From: JAFANK01 sp036741695
GTDB lineage: Bacteria > Vulcanimicrobiota > Vulcanimicrobiia > Eremiobacterales > Eremiobacteraceae
Direction: 5' to 3'
DNA length: 52,755 bases
Assembly: GCA_036741695.1 (NCBI GenBank)
Contig: DAINRU010000014.1
Location: forward strand, 1-52,755
Under the pieces are notes generated by a model, which worked only from the letters and a program-made list of their open reading frames with translations, was not told the DNA's origin and made no database searches. A program made the position numbers and the translations under genes. Positions 32,401-39,310 of the stretch are shown here, piece by piece (positions within the stretch are counted from its first letter, which is position 1; every line of letters begins with the position of its first letter).

Positions 32401-32489
32401 GCGCGGACGCATGCGCCGGCGAGTCTGAGCAGTCGTGTCTCGATCTCCGATCGATCGTCGCCCGGCCCATTGCCGGGAATCACTCGCAT
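29469..32489 (-). CDS. multi-GAF/PAS diguanylate cyclase
   Basis: A 1006-residue soluble sensor. Three GAF-type domains (about 15-175, 195-345, 360-525) are followed by a PAS domain (about 530-655, ESNDAIVQFDLRGAVVSWN), a fourth GAF (about 660-830) and a C-terminal GGDEF domain (about 840-995) with the intact catalytic motif at 915-919. An I-site RISD at 906-909 sits exactly five residues upstream, as required for c-di-GMP feedback inhibition. It should make c-di-GMP in response to small ligands, redox or light bound by the GAF/PAS modules, whose identities are unknown. No EAL or HD-GYP domain is attached, unlike the gene at 222-2912. Start ATG 32489 is divergent from the SirB1-like gene, with about 70 nt between. 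Confidence 0.92.
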   Translation of the reverse strand: MRVIPGNGPGDDRSEIETRLLRLAGACVRAAEPRDVLQMAVEGIASILDVGCIACVLTPADGTVGVTAQLDADTGFAAAVNARRIPLSDDGLISSAILGASWIVQRDGGEEGRSAVLETHPEAASFAVTAAVPLVGDAGTIGALVLYALRDTAFAARHMDALANLASVLAQDLARREMRASALAQSAQTARILDDVAKLNADLSESSIIERIGEYARAATSAPLSIVWRLAGNRFAPQAIFGDAASAGFSRSFIANADPNMPIGQGPLGRAARSGEICYVKDTLAERSFAPWVDVAQTHRIRSVLALPLISDARATIVLELYAREIDAFDENALAKIGTYLPHAQAALRNALDADALRALARDRALAVSAASGISRGLEEAEVVRSIARAGVEALGASFAIAYVGDGAGLQAAGGWNAPAELSAKLAVNVTDPAYAAYPAVQAVRESRYATRSNVTADGAWIRLGWEQLAREHGFNAVSAFPLLAGGKPIGAVALFFAERPPVLESEEEIVRQLGTQGGAAIDAARKYERAKSARNFLDRILEESNDAIVQFDLRGAVVSWNKGAERIFGITRDEAVGRLFHELPIIPPDRRDDIREMLSRVGRGEQVHVFEVECRNREGGRMEVLLSASPARDQYGDIVGLVAFSKDISEQKKQAEQMARHNRTLVVMRDVVRSLSREVGLGDICSKGLEKLLEVLHLDTGRLYLYDAVEARLHNAAQRGFDPEGAEPVDVRSDPTGDEGPLASSVVYRQTMLTSDGAGVRIEHPHFAQRSPSDISSVLTKPLTIGDDVIGAVQVVAFDGRGFSAEDQSLFHAVTDELAVALRHARMLEESSRMAITDPLTGLYNYRFTQDVLRKRLSEARRRKRPLSVLMVDVDDLHEINERLGREFGDQVLRQFGQVLLGSVRISDIVARYGGDEFVVLLPETQLSDAVMLAQRMAAKIAETEWPTKDGDVTVTASLGVASFPEAGTQMQMLLKAADAALYRAKQAGRNTVYPRLDTLPRFAG

Positions 32490-32559
32490 GTCGTGTTGCG
32501 CCCTCTACAGACCCGTCGCGTCGAGGTGTCGCGCGAGGGTTGCCAGAACTCCCGCCGCG

Positions 32560-33396
32560 ATGGAAGCTCGCTCCGCCGTCTCGCAGTTCTCCGATCTCGT
32601 CGCCGCAAGCGATGCACAAGCCCGCGAGCTTCCTTTAGATCGGTCGTGCCTGCTCATCTCCGCAGTCTACGATTCCGGCGTCGACGTCGACCTGCACCTC
32701 TCGCGTCTCGACGATTTCGCCGCGCGTGCCCGTGCCACCGCTGCCCCGACCGGTTCATATGCCATGATGGCATCGATCCTTCATGAACTCTTCATCGAAG
32801 GACGGTTTCGGGGCAACGACCGCACGTACGATGAACCCGCCAACAGCCTTCTCGCATCGGTGATCGAGCGTCGCGTCGGCCTGCCCATCACCGTATCGAT
32901 CGTGCTCATGGAGGTCAGCCGACGACTAGGTCTTCCGTTGCAGGGCGTTGGGCTTCCTGGTCACTTCGTGGTGAGGTTCCCCGACCCAACGAGCAGGCTA
33001 TATATCGACTCATTTCGCTCGGGCGAAATCCTCGACGTCGGGGGCTGTATCGCGCTCGTGGAGCGGATCTACCGCGGCCGTTTGACCTGGCGCGAGGAGT
33101 TTCTGACGCCACTGACCAGCCGCGCGATCGTCAAACGCGTGCTGCTCAACCTCAAGAATTCGCTGAGCGGAGCCAAGGACTATGCCGGGGCGCTCGCCGC
33201 CATCCAGCTGCGCATGATCGTGGATCCGCACGATGCCACCGAGCTGCGCGACCGCGGCATCCTCTTCGCGAGGCTACGCCGCTACGACCGGGCCATCGAC
33301 GACCTCGAGACGTATCTGCAGCGTTCGCCGGATGCGGGCGACAGCGCGCACATCCGCACCACCGTCCAGTACCTGCGTCAGGAGCGCAATCTGTAG
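32560..33396 (+). CDS. SirB1-family transglutaminase-like/TPR protein
   Basis: A 278-residue SirB1-type protein. The central transglutaminase-like region (about 85-150) has the family pattern NSLLASVIERRVGLPITVSIVLMEV, split here as NSLLASVIERRVGLPI and then a helix, followed by RRLGLPLQGVGLPGHFVVR. The catalytic cysteine of true transglutaminases is replaced (hydrophobic at that site), as is common in this family. The last 80 residues form TPR helices (LRDRGILFARLRRYDRAIDD). The family is linked to the SirB1/YchA locus in enterobacteria; its biochemical role is unknown. ATG 32560 is chosen; the frame is open from 32068, but that part is antisense to the divergent cyclase gene. It heads a run with pepP and the amidohydrolase. 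Confidence 0.82.
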   Translation: MEARSAVSQFSDLVAASDAQARELPLDRSCLLISAVYDSGVDVDLHLSRLDDFAARARATAAPTGSYAMMASILHELFIEGRFRGNDRTYDEPANSLLASVIERRVGLPITVSIVLMEVSRRLGLPLQGVGLPGHFVVRFPDPTSRLYIDSFRSGEILDVGGCIALVERIYRGRLTWREEFLTPLTSRAIVKRVLLNLKNSLSGAKDYAGALAAIQLRMIVDPHDATELRDRGILFARLRRYDRAIDDLETYLQRSPDAGDSAHIRTTVQYLRQERNL

Positions 33397-33400
33397 TCCG

Positions 33401-34729
33401 ATGAACGAATTTCAGCGCCGCCGCCATCAGTTCGTGTCGCACATGGGTGATGCCGTCGCCATCTTCCCCAGCGCGCCGGAGGTCATCCGCTCGAACGACA
33501 CGGGCTATAGCTACCGGCAGAACAGCGACCTCTACTATCTCACCGGATTTGACGAGCCGCAGAGCGTGCTCGTCTTGGCGCCCAACCATAGCGAGGTGAA
33601 GTCGGCGCTGTTCGTGCGCAGCAACGACAAAGATAAAGAGACCTGGAACGGGCGGCGCGCCGGCGTGGATGGGGCCAAGGCGCTCACCGGCGTCGATGCC
33701 AGCTACCCGATCGCGGAGTTCTACGAGCGGCTGGGCGGCTTTCTCGACACGGCGGAGCGGGTGCTCTACGCGTTTGGCAGCGATCGCGAACTCGACGAGC
33801 GGCTCATCGAGCGCCTGGCCGAGTACCGCGACCTGCGCAAGCGCTCGGGCAAAGGTCCCGTCTCGGTTAGCGATCCGGCGACCATCTTGCACGAGATGCG
33901 CCTCTTCAAGTCCGCGGCCGAAGTGGCAGGGATGCGCCGTGCGGTCGAGGTCTCGGGCGAGGGGCACATCGCCGCGATGCGTTTCGCCAGGCCAGGCATG
34001 CATGAGTATGAGGTCGAGGCGATCATCGAATACATCTTCGCGAAGCGCGGTGCGCAGGCGCCGGCCTACTCGACGATCGTGACGAGCGGCAAGAACCTCG
34101 CCATCATCCATTACGACACCAACCGCGATCTCATCCCCAATGGCTCGCTCGTGCTGGTTGACGCGGGCGCCGAAGTCGATTACTACTGCGGTGACCTGAC
34201 ACGCACGTGGCCGATCTCGGGCAAGTTCAGCCCTGAACAGCGCGAGGTGTACGAGATCGTGCTCGCCGCCAACCTCAAGGCCATCGAGCTGTGTACGCCA
34301 GGCCACAAGTTCAACACCGAGGTCAACGATGCAGCGGCCCGCGTGCTCGTCGAAGGCCTCATCAGCATCGGGCTGCTCTCGGGCAGTGTCGACGAGCATC
34401 TGGAGAAGCAAACGCACAAGCGCTTCACCATCCACCGCATCGGGCACTGGCTGGGTCTGGACACGCATGACGTCGGATCCTATCGCAGCGGCAGCGACTG
34501 GCGCCCTTTCGAGGCGGGCATGATCGTTACCATCGAGCCCGGTATCTACATCGCAGACGACCCCGACGTGCCGGAACGCTTCCGCGGCATCTCCGTGCGC
34601 ATCGAGGACGACGTGCTCATCACCAGCGCCGACCCCGACGTGCTCTCGGCCGCTGTGCCCAAGAGCGTGCACGGCATCGAGCAGATGATGGCACAAGGAC
34701 GGAGCACAGGGCAAGCGCTCATCGCATGA
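33401..34729 (+). CDS. pepP: Xaa-Pro aminopeptidase (aminopeptidase P)
   Basis: A metallopeptidase of 442 residues that cleaves N-terminal residues preceding proline. An N-terminal AMP_N domain (about 1-135; GYSYRQNSDLYYLTGFDEP) precedes the pita-bread catalytic domain. The five metal ligands are visible: LVDAGAEVDYYCGDLTRTWP (two Asp), IGHWLGLDTHD (His), TIEPGIYI (Glu) and the final RIEDDVLIT (Glu). The protein lacks a signal peptide and is cytoplasmic. ATG 33401 is 4 nt after the SirB1-like stop and agrees with the family start; 33233 would overlap the previous gene. It overlaps the next gene by ATGA (34726-34729). A peptide-catabolic operon with the M20 amidohydrolase is likely. Confidence 0.92.
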   Translation: MNEFQRRRHQFVSHMGDAVAIFPSAPEVIRSNDTGYSYRQNSDLYYLTGFDEPQSVLVLAPNHSEVKSALFVRSNDKDKETWNGRRAGVDGAKALTGVDASYPIAEFYERLGGFLDTAERVLYAFGSDRELDERLIERLAEYRDLRKRSGKGPVSVSDPATILHEMRLFKSAAEVAGMRRAVEVSGEGHIAAMRFARPGMHEYEVEAIIEYIFAKRGAQAPAYSTIVTSGKNLAIIHYDTNRDLIPNGSLVLVDAGAEVDYYCGDLTRTWPISGKFSPEQREVYEIVLAANLKAIELCTPGHKFNTEVNDAAARVLVEGLISIGLLSGSVDEHLEKQTHKRFTIHRIGHWLGLDTHDVGSYRSGSDWRPFEAGMIVTIEPGIYIADDPDVPERFRGISVRIEDDVLITSADPDVLSAAVPKSVHGIEQMMAQGRSTGQALIA

Positions 34730-35898
34730 GCGCTCCCGATCTCGAGCGCATCAATGACCAGGTCATCGGCTGGCGCCGGTCGATCCACGCTCATCCGGAG
34801 CTCGGCTTCCAGGAGCATGCGACGAGCGAGCTCGTCGAGCGCGAGCTCACAAGAGCCGGCGTCGCGACCCAGCGAGTCGCCCGGACGGGCATCGTCGGTC
34901 TCATCGAAGGAGCACGGCCGGGCAAGACGCTCGCGCTGCGTGCGGACATGGACGCTTTGCCTCTGCAGGAGCGCAGCGGCGAGCCGTTCGCATCCGTCGT
35001 GCCCGACATCATGCACGCCTGTGGTCACGATGCGCATACGGCCATGCTGCTCGGCGCGGCGGTCTCACTCGCGCCGCAGCGTTCGCAGATCGCGGGCAAC
35101 ATCAAGTTCATCTTCCAGCCCGCCGAGGAGGGCCCGGGCGGCGCCAAGCCGATGATCGAGGCAGGCGTGCTCGAGAATCCGCACGTCGACGCGGCGGTCA
35201 TGATCCACGTGCTGCCCTTGCTGCCGGCCGGGGTCATCGGATGGCGCACCGGTCCGATGATGGCCTCGGCAGATGAGTTCCGCTTGGAGATCCTCGGGCG
35301 CGGCGGCCACGCCGCCTCTCCGCATCTGGGCGTCGACACGATCCCCGTCGCCGCCGAGATCGTGAGCGCGCTGCAGCGCATCGCCAGCCGTGAGATCGAT
35401 CCATTGGAGAGCGTGGTGCTCTCGATCGGGACCATCAAAGGCGGATACCGCACCAACATCATCGCGGACAAGACCGAGATCGCGGGTACGGTGCGCTGCT
35501 TCAATGAATCGCTGCGCGCGACGATACCGGACCGCATCGCGCGCATCGCGCGCGGCATCTGCGATGCGCATGGGGCGCGCTGCGAGCTCAGCTACGAGCT
35601 CGGCTACCCATCGGTCTGCAACGACACGCGTCTTGCCAATCTCGTGGCCGACATCGCGCGGCAAACGGGCGAGGTCCGCGAAGTCGTCGAGCTGCCTGCG
35701 CCCCGGATGGGGGCCGAGGATTTCGCCTTCTTCGCCCAGCTCGTGCCCGGCTGCATGTTGCGCTTGGGCGTCGCGCCTCCGGGCCTTGAGGATCCGCCCA
35801 TGCTGCATTCCCCGGAGTTTCGGCTGGAGGAGAGCTCGCTGCGGGCCGGCGTTGCCGTCTTTCGCGAACTTGCGCTGCGTTTGCCCTCGGTCTTGTGA
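34726..35898 (+). CDS. M20 family amidohydrolase (hippurate/IAA-amino acid hydrolase-like)
   Basis: A 390-residue zinc amidohydrolase of the M20D/AbgB-IAA hydrolase group. IHAHPELGFQE marks the N-terminus. Metal-site segments are MHACGHDAHTAMLLGA, FQPAEEGPGGAKPMIEAG and the final MLHSPEF, with the dimerisation-domain loop GRGGHAASPHLGVDTI between. Characterised members hydrolyse N-acyl amino acids (hippurate, indole-acetyl-amino acids, N-acetyl amino acids, N-acetyl-diaminopimelate). The exact substrate cannot be read. Translationally coupled to pepP through a 4-nt overlap. With the aminopeptidase it suggests scavenging of peptides and acylated amino acids. The TonB-like gene begins 100 nt downstream. 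Confidence 0.9.
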   Translation: MSAPDLERINDQVIGWRRSIHAHPELGFQEHATSELVERELTRAGVATQRVARTGIVGLIEGARPGKTLALRADMDALPLQERSGEPFASVVPDIMHACGHDAHTAMLLGAAVSLAPQRSQIAGNIKFIFQPAEEGPGGAKPMIEAGVLENPHVDAAVMIHVLPLLPAGVIGWRTGPMMASADEFRLEILGRGGHAASPHLGVDTIPVAAEIVSALQRIASREIDPLESVVLSIGTIKGGYRTNIIADKTEIAGTVRCFNESLRATIPDRIARIARGICDAHGARCELSYELGYPSVCNDTRLANLVADIARQTGEVREVVELPAPRMGAEDFAFFAQLVPGCMLRLGVAPPGLEDPPMLHSPEFRLEESSLRAGVAVFRELALRLPSVL

Positions 35899-35926
35899 CG
35901 AGGCTCACAGCCCGGACGCCCCTGCT

Positions 35927-35956
35927 CTGCCACACTTGTACCTGCGACGATAATAA
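35927..35956 (+). promoter_or_regulatory. possible promoter of the TonB-like gene
   Basis: CTGCCA (35927-35932) and TAATAA (35951-35956), 18 nt apart, in the only A/T-rich stretch of the 100-nt gap after the amidohydrolase gene. It is a weak match to a sigma-70-type promoter (-35 four of six bases). The start codon GTG 35999 follows 42 nt later. Confidence 0.3.
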
Positions 35957-35998
35957 CTCCATCACCGCAACCGCGGTCGTGGAAAGCGTAGGACAAGC

Positions 35999-36898
35999 GT
36001 GGCTAATCAGGATCTACGGTTCCGCCGTCGTGTCACGACGGTCGGCGACCAACAGCCGAAGAAAAACTTGCCGCTGATCATGGCGGTCGCAGCGTCTGGG
36101 CTCATCATCGTCCCGGCGCTCGTCTACACCGCGCTGCATCCGGCGGCCGTCACCTCGACCGTCAAGCGGTTCGCGAAGGCCATGCCGATGCAGGTCAAAG
36201 ACATCGGCGTCGTCTCTGTCGTGGCGTCCCGGTCGACCCCCACGCCGCAGCCGTCAGCGTCGCCTACCGCTTCGGCGACGCCCACGAGCAAGACCAAACA
36301 GACGCCGGCCCAACTCGCCCACGCCGCTCATCTGAAACGGGAGCACGAGCTGGCATTGGCTGTGCTGCATCCCAAGAAAGTCGCCTCGACCGGCCAGACC
36401 TCAGATTCCGCCGACGGAGCCGCTTCGACCGTGGCGTCCACCGACACCACGGCGAGCAGCGACACCGGGAGCACAAGCGGAGCGGGTCAAAACGTTCCGG
36501 CTCCGGTGAGCGCCCCGGCCGCAAGCACGCGGGCCACGACTGCGCCCGCCACTCCGGCGGCCGTCGCTGCCGTGGACCAGCAGCAGCCTTCTGCTGACGC
36601 CACGCCGGTCTACGAGCCTGAGCTCGTGGTCGACGCACGCTTCGCGCATCAGGCTCAGCCGGACTACCCGGACGTCGCCAAGGCGCAGGGCGTCCAAGGC
36701 ACGGCGATCGTTTTCGCAACGATAGGTCCGAATGGTAACGTGCTCTCGACGCGGATCGATCAGTCCACCGGCAATAAGCTGCTCGATCAAGCCGCGCTCG
36801 AAGCGGCGCATCAGAGCACCTTCGAGCCGCCGAAGATCAACGGCAAACCGGCGACCGAGACATACAGGCTCGTGTACACGTTCGCGCTCGGGAACTAA
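35999..36898 (+). CDS. TonB family energy transducer
   Basis: A 299-residue TonB-like protein. A single N-terminal membrane anchor (about 24-46, LIMAVAASGLIIVPALVY) is preceded by a basic cytoplasmic tail. A long low-complexity periplasmic region rich in Ser, Thr, Ala and Pro (about 75-205) is not the classic Pro-Lys/Pro-Glu repeat. The TonB C-terminal domain (about 208-297) has QAQPDYPDVAKAQGVQGTAIV and QSTFEPPKINGKP. It would couple the proton gradient to receptors such as the one at 25770-29252. ExbB and ExbD are not in the window. GTG 35999 is the start, with AGGA upstream. A strong terminator follows at 36931. Confidence 0.85.
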   Translation: MANQDLRFRRRVTTVGDQQPKKNLPLIMAVAASGLIIVPALVYTALHPAAVTSTVKRFAKAMPMQVKDIGVVSVVASRSTPTPQPSASPTASATPTSKTKQTPAQLAHAAHLKREHELALAVLHPKKVASTGQTSDSADGAASTVASTDTTASSDTGSTSGAGQNVPAPVSAPAASTRATTAPATPAAVAAVDQQQPSADATPVYEPELVVDARFAHQAQPDYPDVAKAQGVQGTAIVFATIGPNGNVLSTRIDQSTGNKLLDQAALEAAHQSTFEPPKINGKPATETYRLVYTFALGN

Positions 36899-36930
36899 CG
36901 CAAGCGTAGCTCGGGTTCGCAAGCTCACCA

Positions 36931-36961
36931 GGGCGGCATCATAGATGCCGCCCCTTTCTTT
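36931..36961 (+). terminator. rho-independent terminator of the TonB-like gene
   Basis: A perfect 10-bp stem GGGCGGCATC/GATGCCGCCC around a 3-nt loop (ATA), followed by the T-rich CTTTCTTT. It lies 33 nt after the stop codon. Confidence 0.88.
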
Positions 36962-36992
36962 GGCGACAAGGAACCTTGAAGCAACAGACATC

Positions 36993-37019
36993 TGAAGCAA
37001 CTTACCTTTAGGTCCGTTC
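36993..37019 (-). repeat. palindromic repeat, copy e (one arm degenerate)
   Basis: TGAAGCAAC, then TTACCT-TT-AGGTCCGTT. The right arm is intact and the left arm has two mismatches. A second copy of the tail (TTGAAGCAAC) stands just upstream at 36976-36985. It lies beyond the TonB-gene terminator, with the tail first on the plus-strand transcript. Confidence 0.7.
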
Positions 37020-37057
37020 CACTGGGAGACGTCCTTTCCGCGCCGAACTCGGGCGAC

Positions 37058-37849
37058 ATGGAGAAGAGTCGAGCCGTCGACCCCGGGCGCACCGTTGACT
37101 GGGGAAAGGTGTCGGCTGATTACGCCGCCCATCGCCCCGGACCGCCACCAAAGTTCTACGATTGTCTGGCCGCGCTCGGCATCGGACTGCCCGGTCAGAC
37201 GATCTTGGACCTTGGAACGGGCACAGGCGTGCTCGCACGACGCTTTGCAGCCCAGGGCGCACGAGTGGCCGGCGTCGACATCGCCGAAAATCAGATCATC
37301 GCCGCTCGTGAGATCGCTGCGCGAGACCGGCTCGACGTCGATTTCCGCGTTGCTCCCGCCGAGCGTACGCCGTTCGCCGATAAGAGTTTCGATTGCGTGA
37401 CCGCCATGCAGTGTTGGATCTACTTCGACGCGGAGCAGACCTCGGCGGAAGTGCGACGCCTGCTGCGCGATGACGGCAGGCTCGTCATATCCTTTTTCTC
37501 GTGGCTGCCGCGGCTGGATCCAATCGCCCACGCGACCGAACAGCTCGTGCTTGCATACAATCCGGCGTGGACCGCCGGCGATTGGTCTGGAGAAATCGCG
37601 CCGCATCCGACCTGGACGCCGGAGGGATTTCGCGTTGAAGGGATGTTCTGGTTCGATGACGCCGTACCGTTCACGCGTGAATCCTGGCGCGGGCGGATCC
37701 GCGCTTGCCGTGGAACCGGCGCCGCGCTCGAGCCCGAGGTCGTCCAACGGTTCGATGCGGAGTTGGACCGCCTACTCGCGACGCTGGCCGCGAACGAGTT
37801 CACGGTCTTGCATCGCGTGAGCGCCCACGTGTTTAGCGTTGTCAGATAG
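37058..37849 (+). CDS. class I SAM-dependent methyltransferase
   Basis: A 263-residue Rossmann-fold methyltransferase of the Methyltransf_11 type. Motif I is ILDLGTGTGVLARRFA (about 49-64). The acidic residue of motif II is in VAGVDIAENQI, and FRVAPAERTPFADKSFDCV is the usual post-motif region, with VRRLLRDDGRLVISFFSW as motif III. The C-terminal part, rich in Trp and Phe, resembles small-molecule methyltransferases, but the substrate cannot be named. The family gives no specific pathway, and the gene stands alone between palindromic repeats. The stop codon's last base is also the first base of the next repeat copy. Confidence 0.82.
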   Translation: MEKSRAVDPGRTVDWGKVSADYAAHRPGPPPKFYDCLAALGIGLPGQTILDLGTGTGVLARRFAAQGARVAGVDIAENQIIAAREIAARDRLDVDFRVAPAERTPFADKSFDCVTAMQCWIYFDAEQTSAEVRRLLRDDGRLVISFFSWLPRLDPIAHATEQLVLAYNPAWTAGDWSGEIAPHPTWTPEGFRVEGMFWFDDAVPFTRESWRGRIRACRGTGAALEPEVVQRFDAELDRLLATLAANEFTVLHRVSAHVFSVVR

Positions 37850-37875
37850 AACGGACCTAAAGGTCCGTTGCTTCA
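37849..37875 (+). repeat. palindromic repeat, copy f
   Basis: An intact palindrome and tail in the convergent gap between the methyltransferase gene and the TPR gene. Its first base is the last of the methyltransferase TAG stop. It lies 7 nt past the TPR gene's stop; that transcript reads TGAAGC first. Confidence 0.92.
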
Positions 37876-37882
37876 GAGGTCC

Positions 37883-39310
37883 TTACTTGGCGGCGAGGAG
37901 TTCGGCGTGGCGTCGCTCCACGTCCGCATCCTGCGTATGCTCCAGCACGAGCGCGAGCGTTGCGACAGCCTTATCGAGCTCGCCGGCGTCAGCGAGGGCG
38001 TCGGCTAGCTGCAGACCGAGCTCGGCTCCCTCGGCGAATCGTTCGCTGCCAAGATAGCACTCGAGCAATGGTGTGGCGACATCCACTTCGAAGCCACCCT
38101 TGAGCAGGCGCTCGTAGCTCTGCGCGGCAGCCGCGAAGTCACCTGCGGTGAACGCGGCGTCGGCTTTTCTGCGGGTGAACGCCGCGAGACCGGGTGGCAG
38201 AGCCGCTGCAGAACTCGGCGCGCTAGCGACGCTTTTGGATATCGTGCCGTTGGTCGCGGCAGCAGCAGAAGGTTTCTGTGCGACGGATTCGGGCGCGGGC
38301 GCAGCGGGCTGGGCTTCCTCCTCGGGCTCGGGGGTCGAGGACAACGCCGGGCCAAGCAACATTGCCATCTCATCTTCGCTGGCGGGCTCGACGTTTGCGA
38401 CATCATCCCACGCCGTGCGCCCGATGGCGACATTGCCGGTCTTGCTCCCCCACACAGGCTCGGGCTCGTCCGCTGCTTCGTCCGCAAACTCGTGCACGTC
38501 CGGCGTGGCAAGCTCGGCGTGCGTATCGCGCGCAGCGCCGAGAGCAGATGCCTCGGCTGACTCGTCGAGTTCGGGGAGCGCGGCCATGCGCTGCTCGAAA
38601 CTCTCCCAACGACCGTCATCCAAACCTTTGTCGCGCACCGCCTCGAGAAGCTGCCTGATGTCGTCGCGCTGAGCTCTCAACGCGTCGTCGGGCATCGAGT
38701 TCAGCCAGCGTTGCACGTCGCTGACCGCTTGTGGTGCCACGTCGATCAGCTTGAGCGAAAAAAACGCAACCTCGTCGAAATGGTGCGACTGCATCAGCTC
38801 GCCGATGCCGCGGCGGAGGTTGTCGACCGCCTCTGCATTGCGGCTCATGATGGCGTAGAGCTCGCCGAGGCGAGCCACGAGCCCGCCGTCATCGGGCAAC
38901 AGCTTTTCGCAATACCGGTATTCGTCGATAGCGTCGGCCATGTAGCCCGCGCGGTACAGCCCTTCCGCGTTGGCCAGCCGGATCTGCGGGTCGTCTGGGT
39001 TCTCGACGGCGATCGCGCTGAGCAACTCGAGCAGCGAGTCGTTGATCTGGCCTCCGCGGGTCAGCTTGGCGAACTGCCTGGCCACCACCGCGCGATCGGG
39101 GCCGAGGGGGTTGATCTCTTTGGATCCGAACAGGCTGCGCTTTTTCTCGCGTGCGTTCAGCACTTCGGCCAAGACGCCGACGGCCGCATCGAAACGCTTC
39201 TCGTCGGCCAGCGAATCTGTGGCTTCGACATAAAAGGGAACGGCCGCCCGAAGTCCCTTCAAGGCGGCTACTTCCTGTGCTTTGGCGAGTTTGTTAGAAG
39301 CGGCTGTCAC
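37883..39310 (-). CDS. TPR protein, acidic linker (downstream partner of the 864-residue TPR protein)
   Basis: No named family. The product has about 475 residues. The N-terminal 250 residues are TPR-like helices (AVGVLAEVLNARE, IRLANAEGLYRAGYMADAIDEYRYCEKLLPDDG, LGELYAIMSRNAEAVDNLRRGI). A 150-residue acidic, Ala/Pro/Ser-rich linker follows, and then a C-terminal TPR pair (AAAQSYERLLKGG, KAVATLALVLEHTQDADVERRHAEL). It is cytoplasmic with no signal peptide. Start: GTG 39310 has GAGG six bases upstream; ATG 39325 is also in frame. Either overlaps the upstream gene's stop, so the two TPR genes are one operon, probably encoding interacting scaffold proteins. A repeat copy follows the stop by 7 nt. 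Confidence 0.72.
   Translation of the reverse strand: MTAASNKLAKAQEVAALKGLRAAVPFYVEATDSLADEKRFDAAVGVLAEVLNAREKKRSLFGSKEINPLGPDRAVVARQFAKLTRGGQINDSLLELLSAIAVENPDDPQIRLANAEGLYRAGYMADAIDEYRYCEKLLPDDGGLVARLGELYAIMSRNAEAVDNLRRGIGELMQSHHFDEVAFFSLKLIDVAPQAVSDVQRWLNSMPDDALRAQRDDIRQLLEAVRDKGLDDGRWESFEQRMAALPELDESAEASALGAARDTHAELATPDVHEFADEAADEPEPVWGSKTGNVAIGRTAWDDVANVEPASEDEMAMLLGPALSSTPEPEEEAQPAAPAPESVAQKPSAAAATNGTISKSVASAPSSAAALPPGLAAFTRRKADAAFTAGDFAAAAQSYERLLKGGFEVDVATPLLECYLGSERFAEGAELGLQLADALADAGELDKAVATLALVLEHTQDADVERRHAELLAAK

Noticed and set aside
33152..34714. 520-codon open frame antisense to pepP
   Set aside because: A shadow of GC-rich coding DNA; no domain, while the plus strand carries a complete aminopeptidase P with all metal ligands.
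35882..35998. TTGTAC...TAATAA as a -35/-10 pair before the TonB-like gene
   Set aside because: The spacing between them is about half of that required; a weaker CTGCCA/TAATAA pair was listed instead with low confidence.
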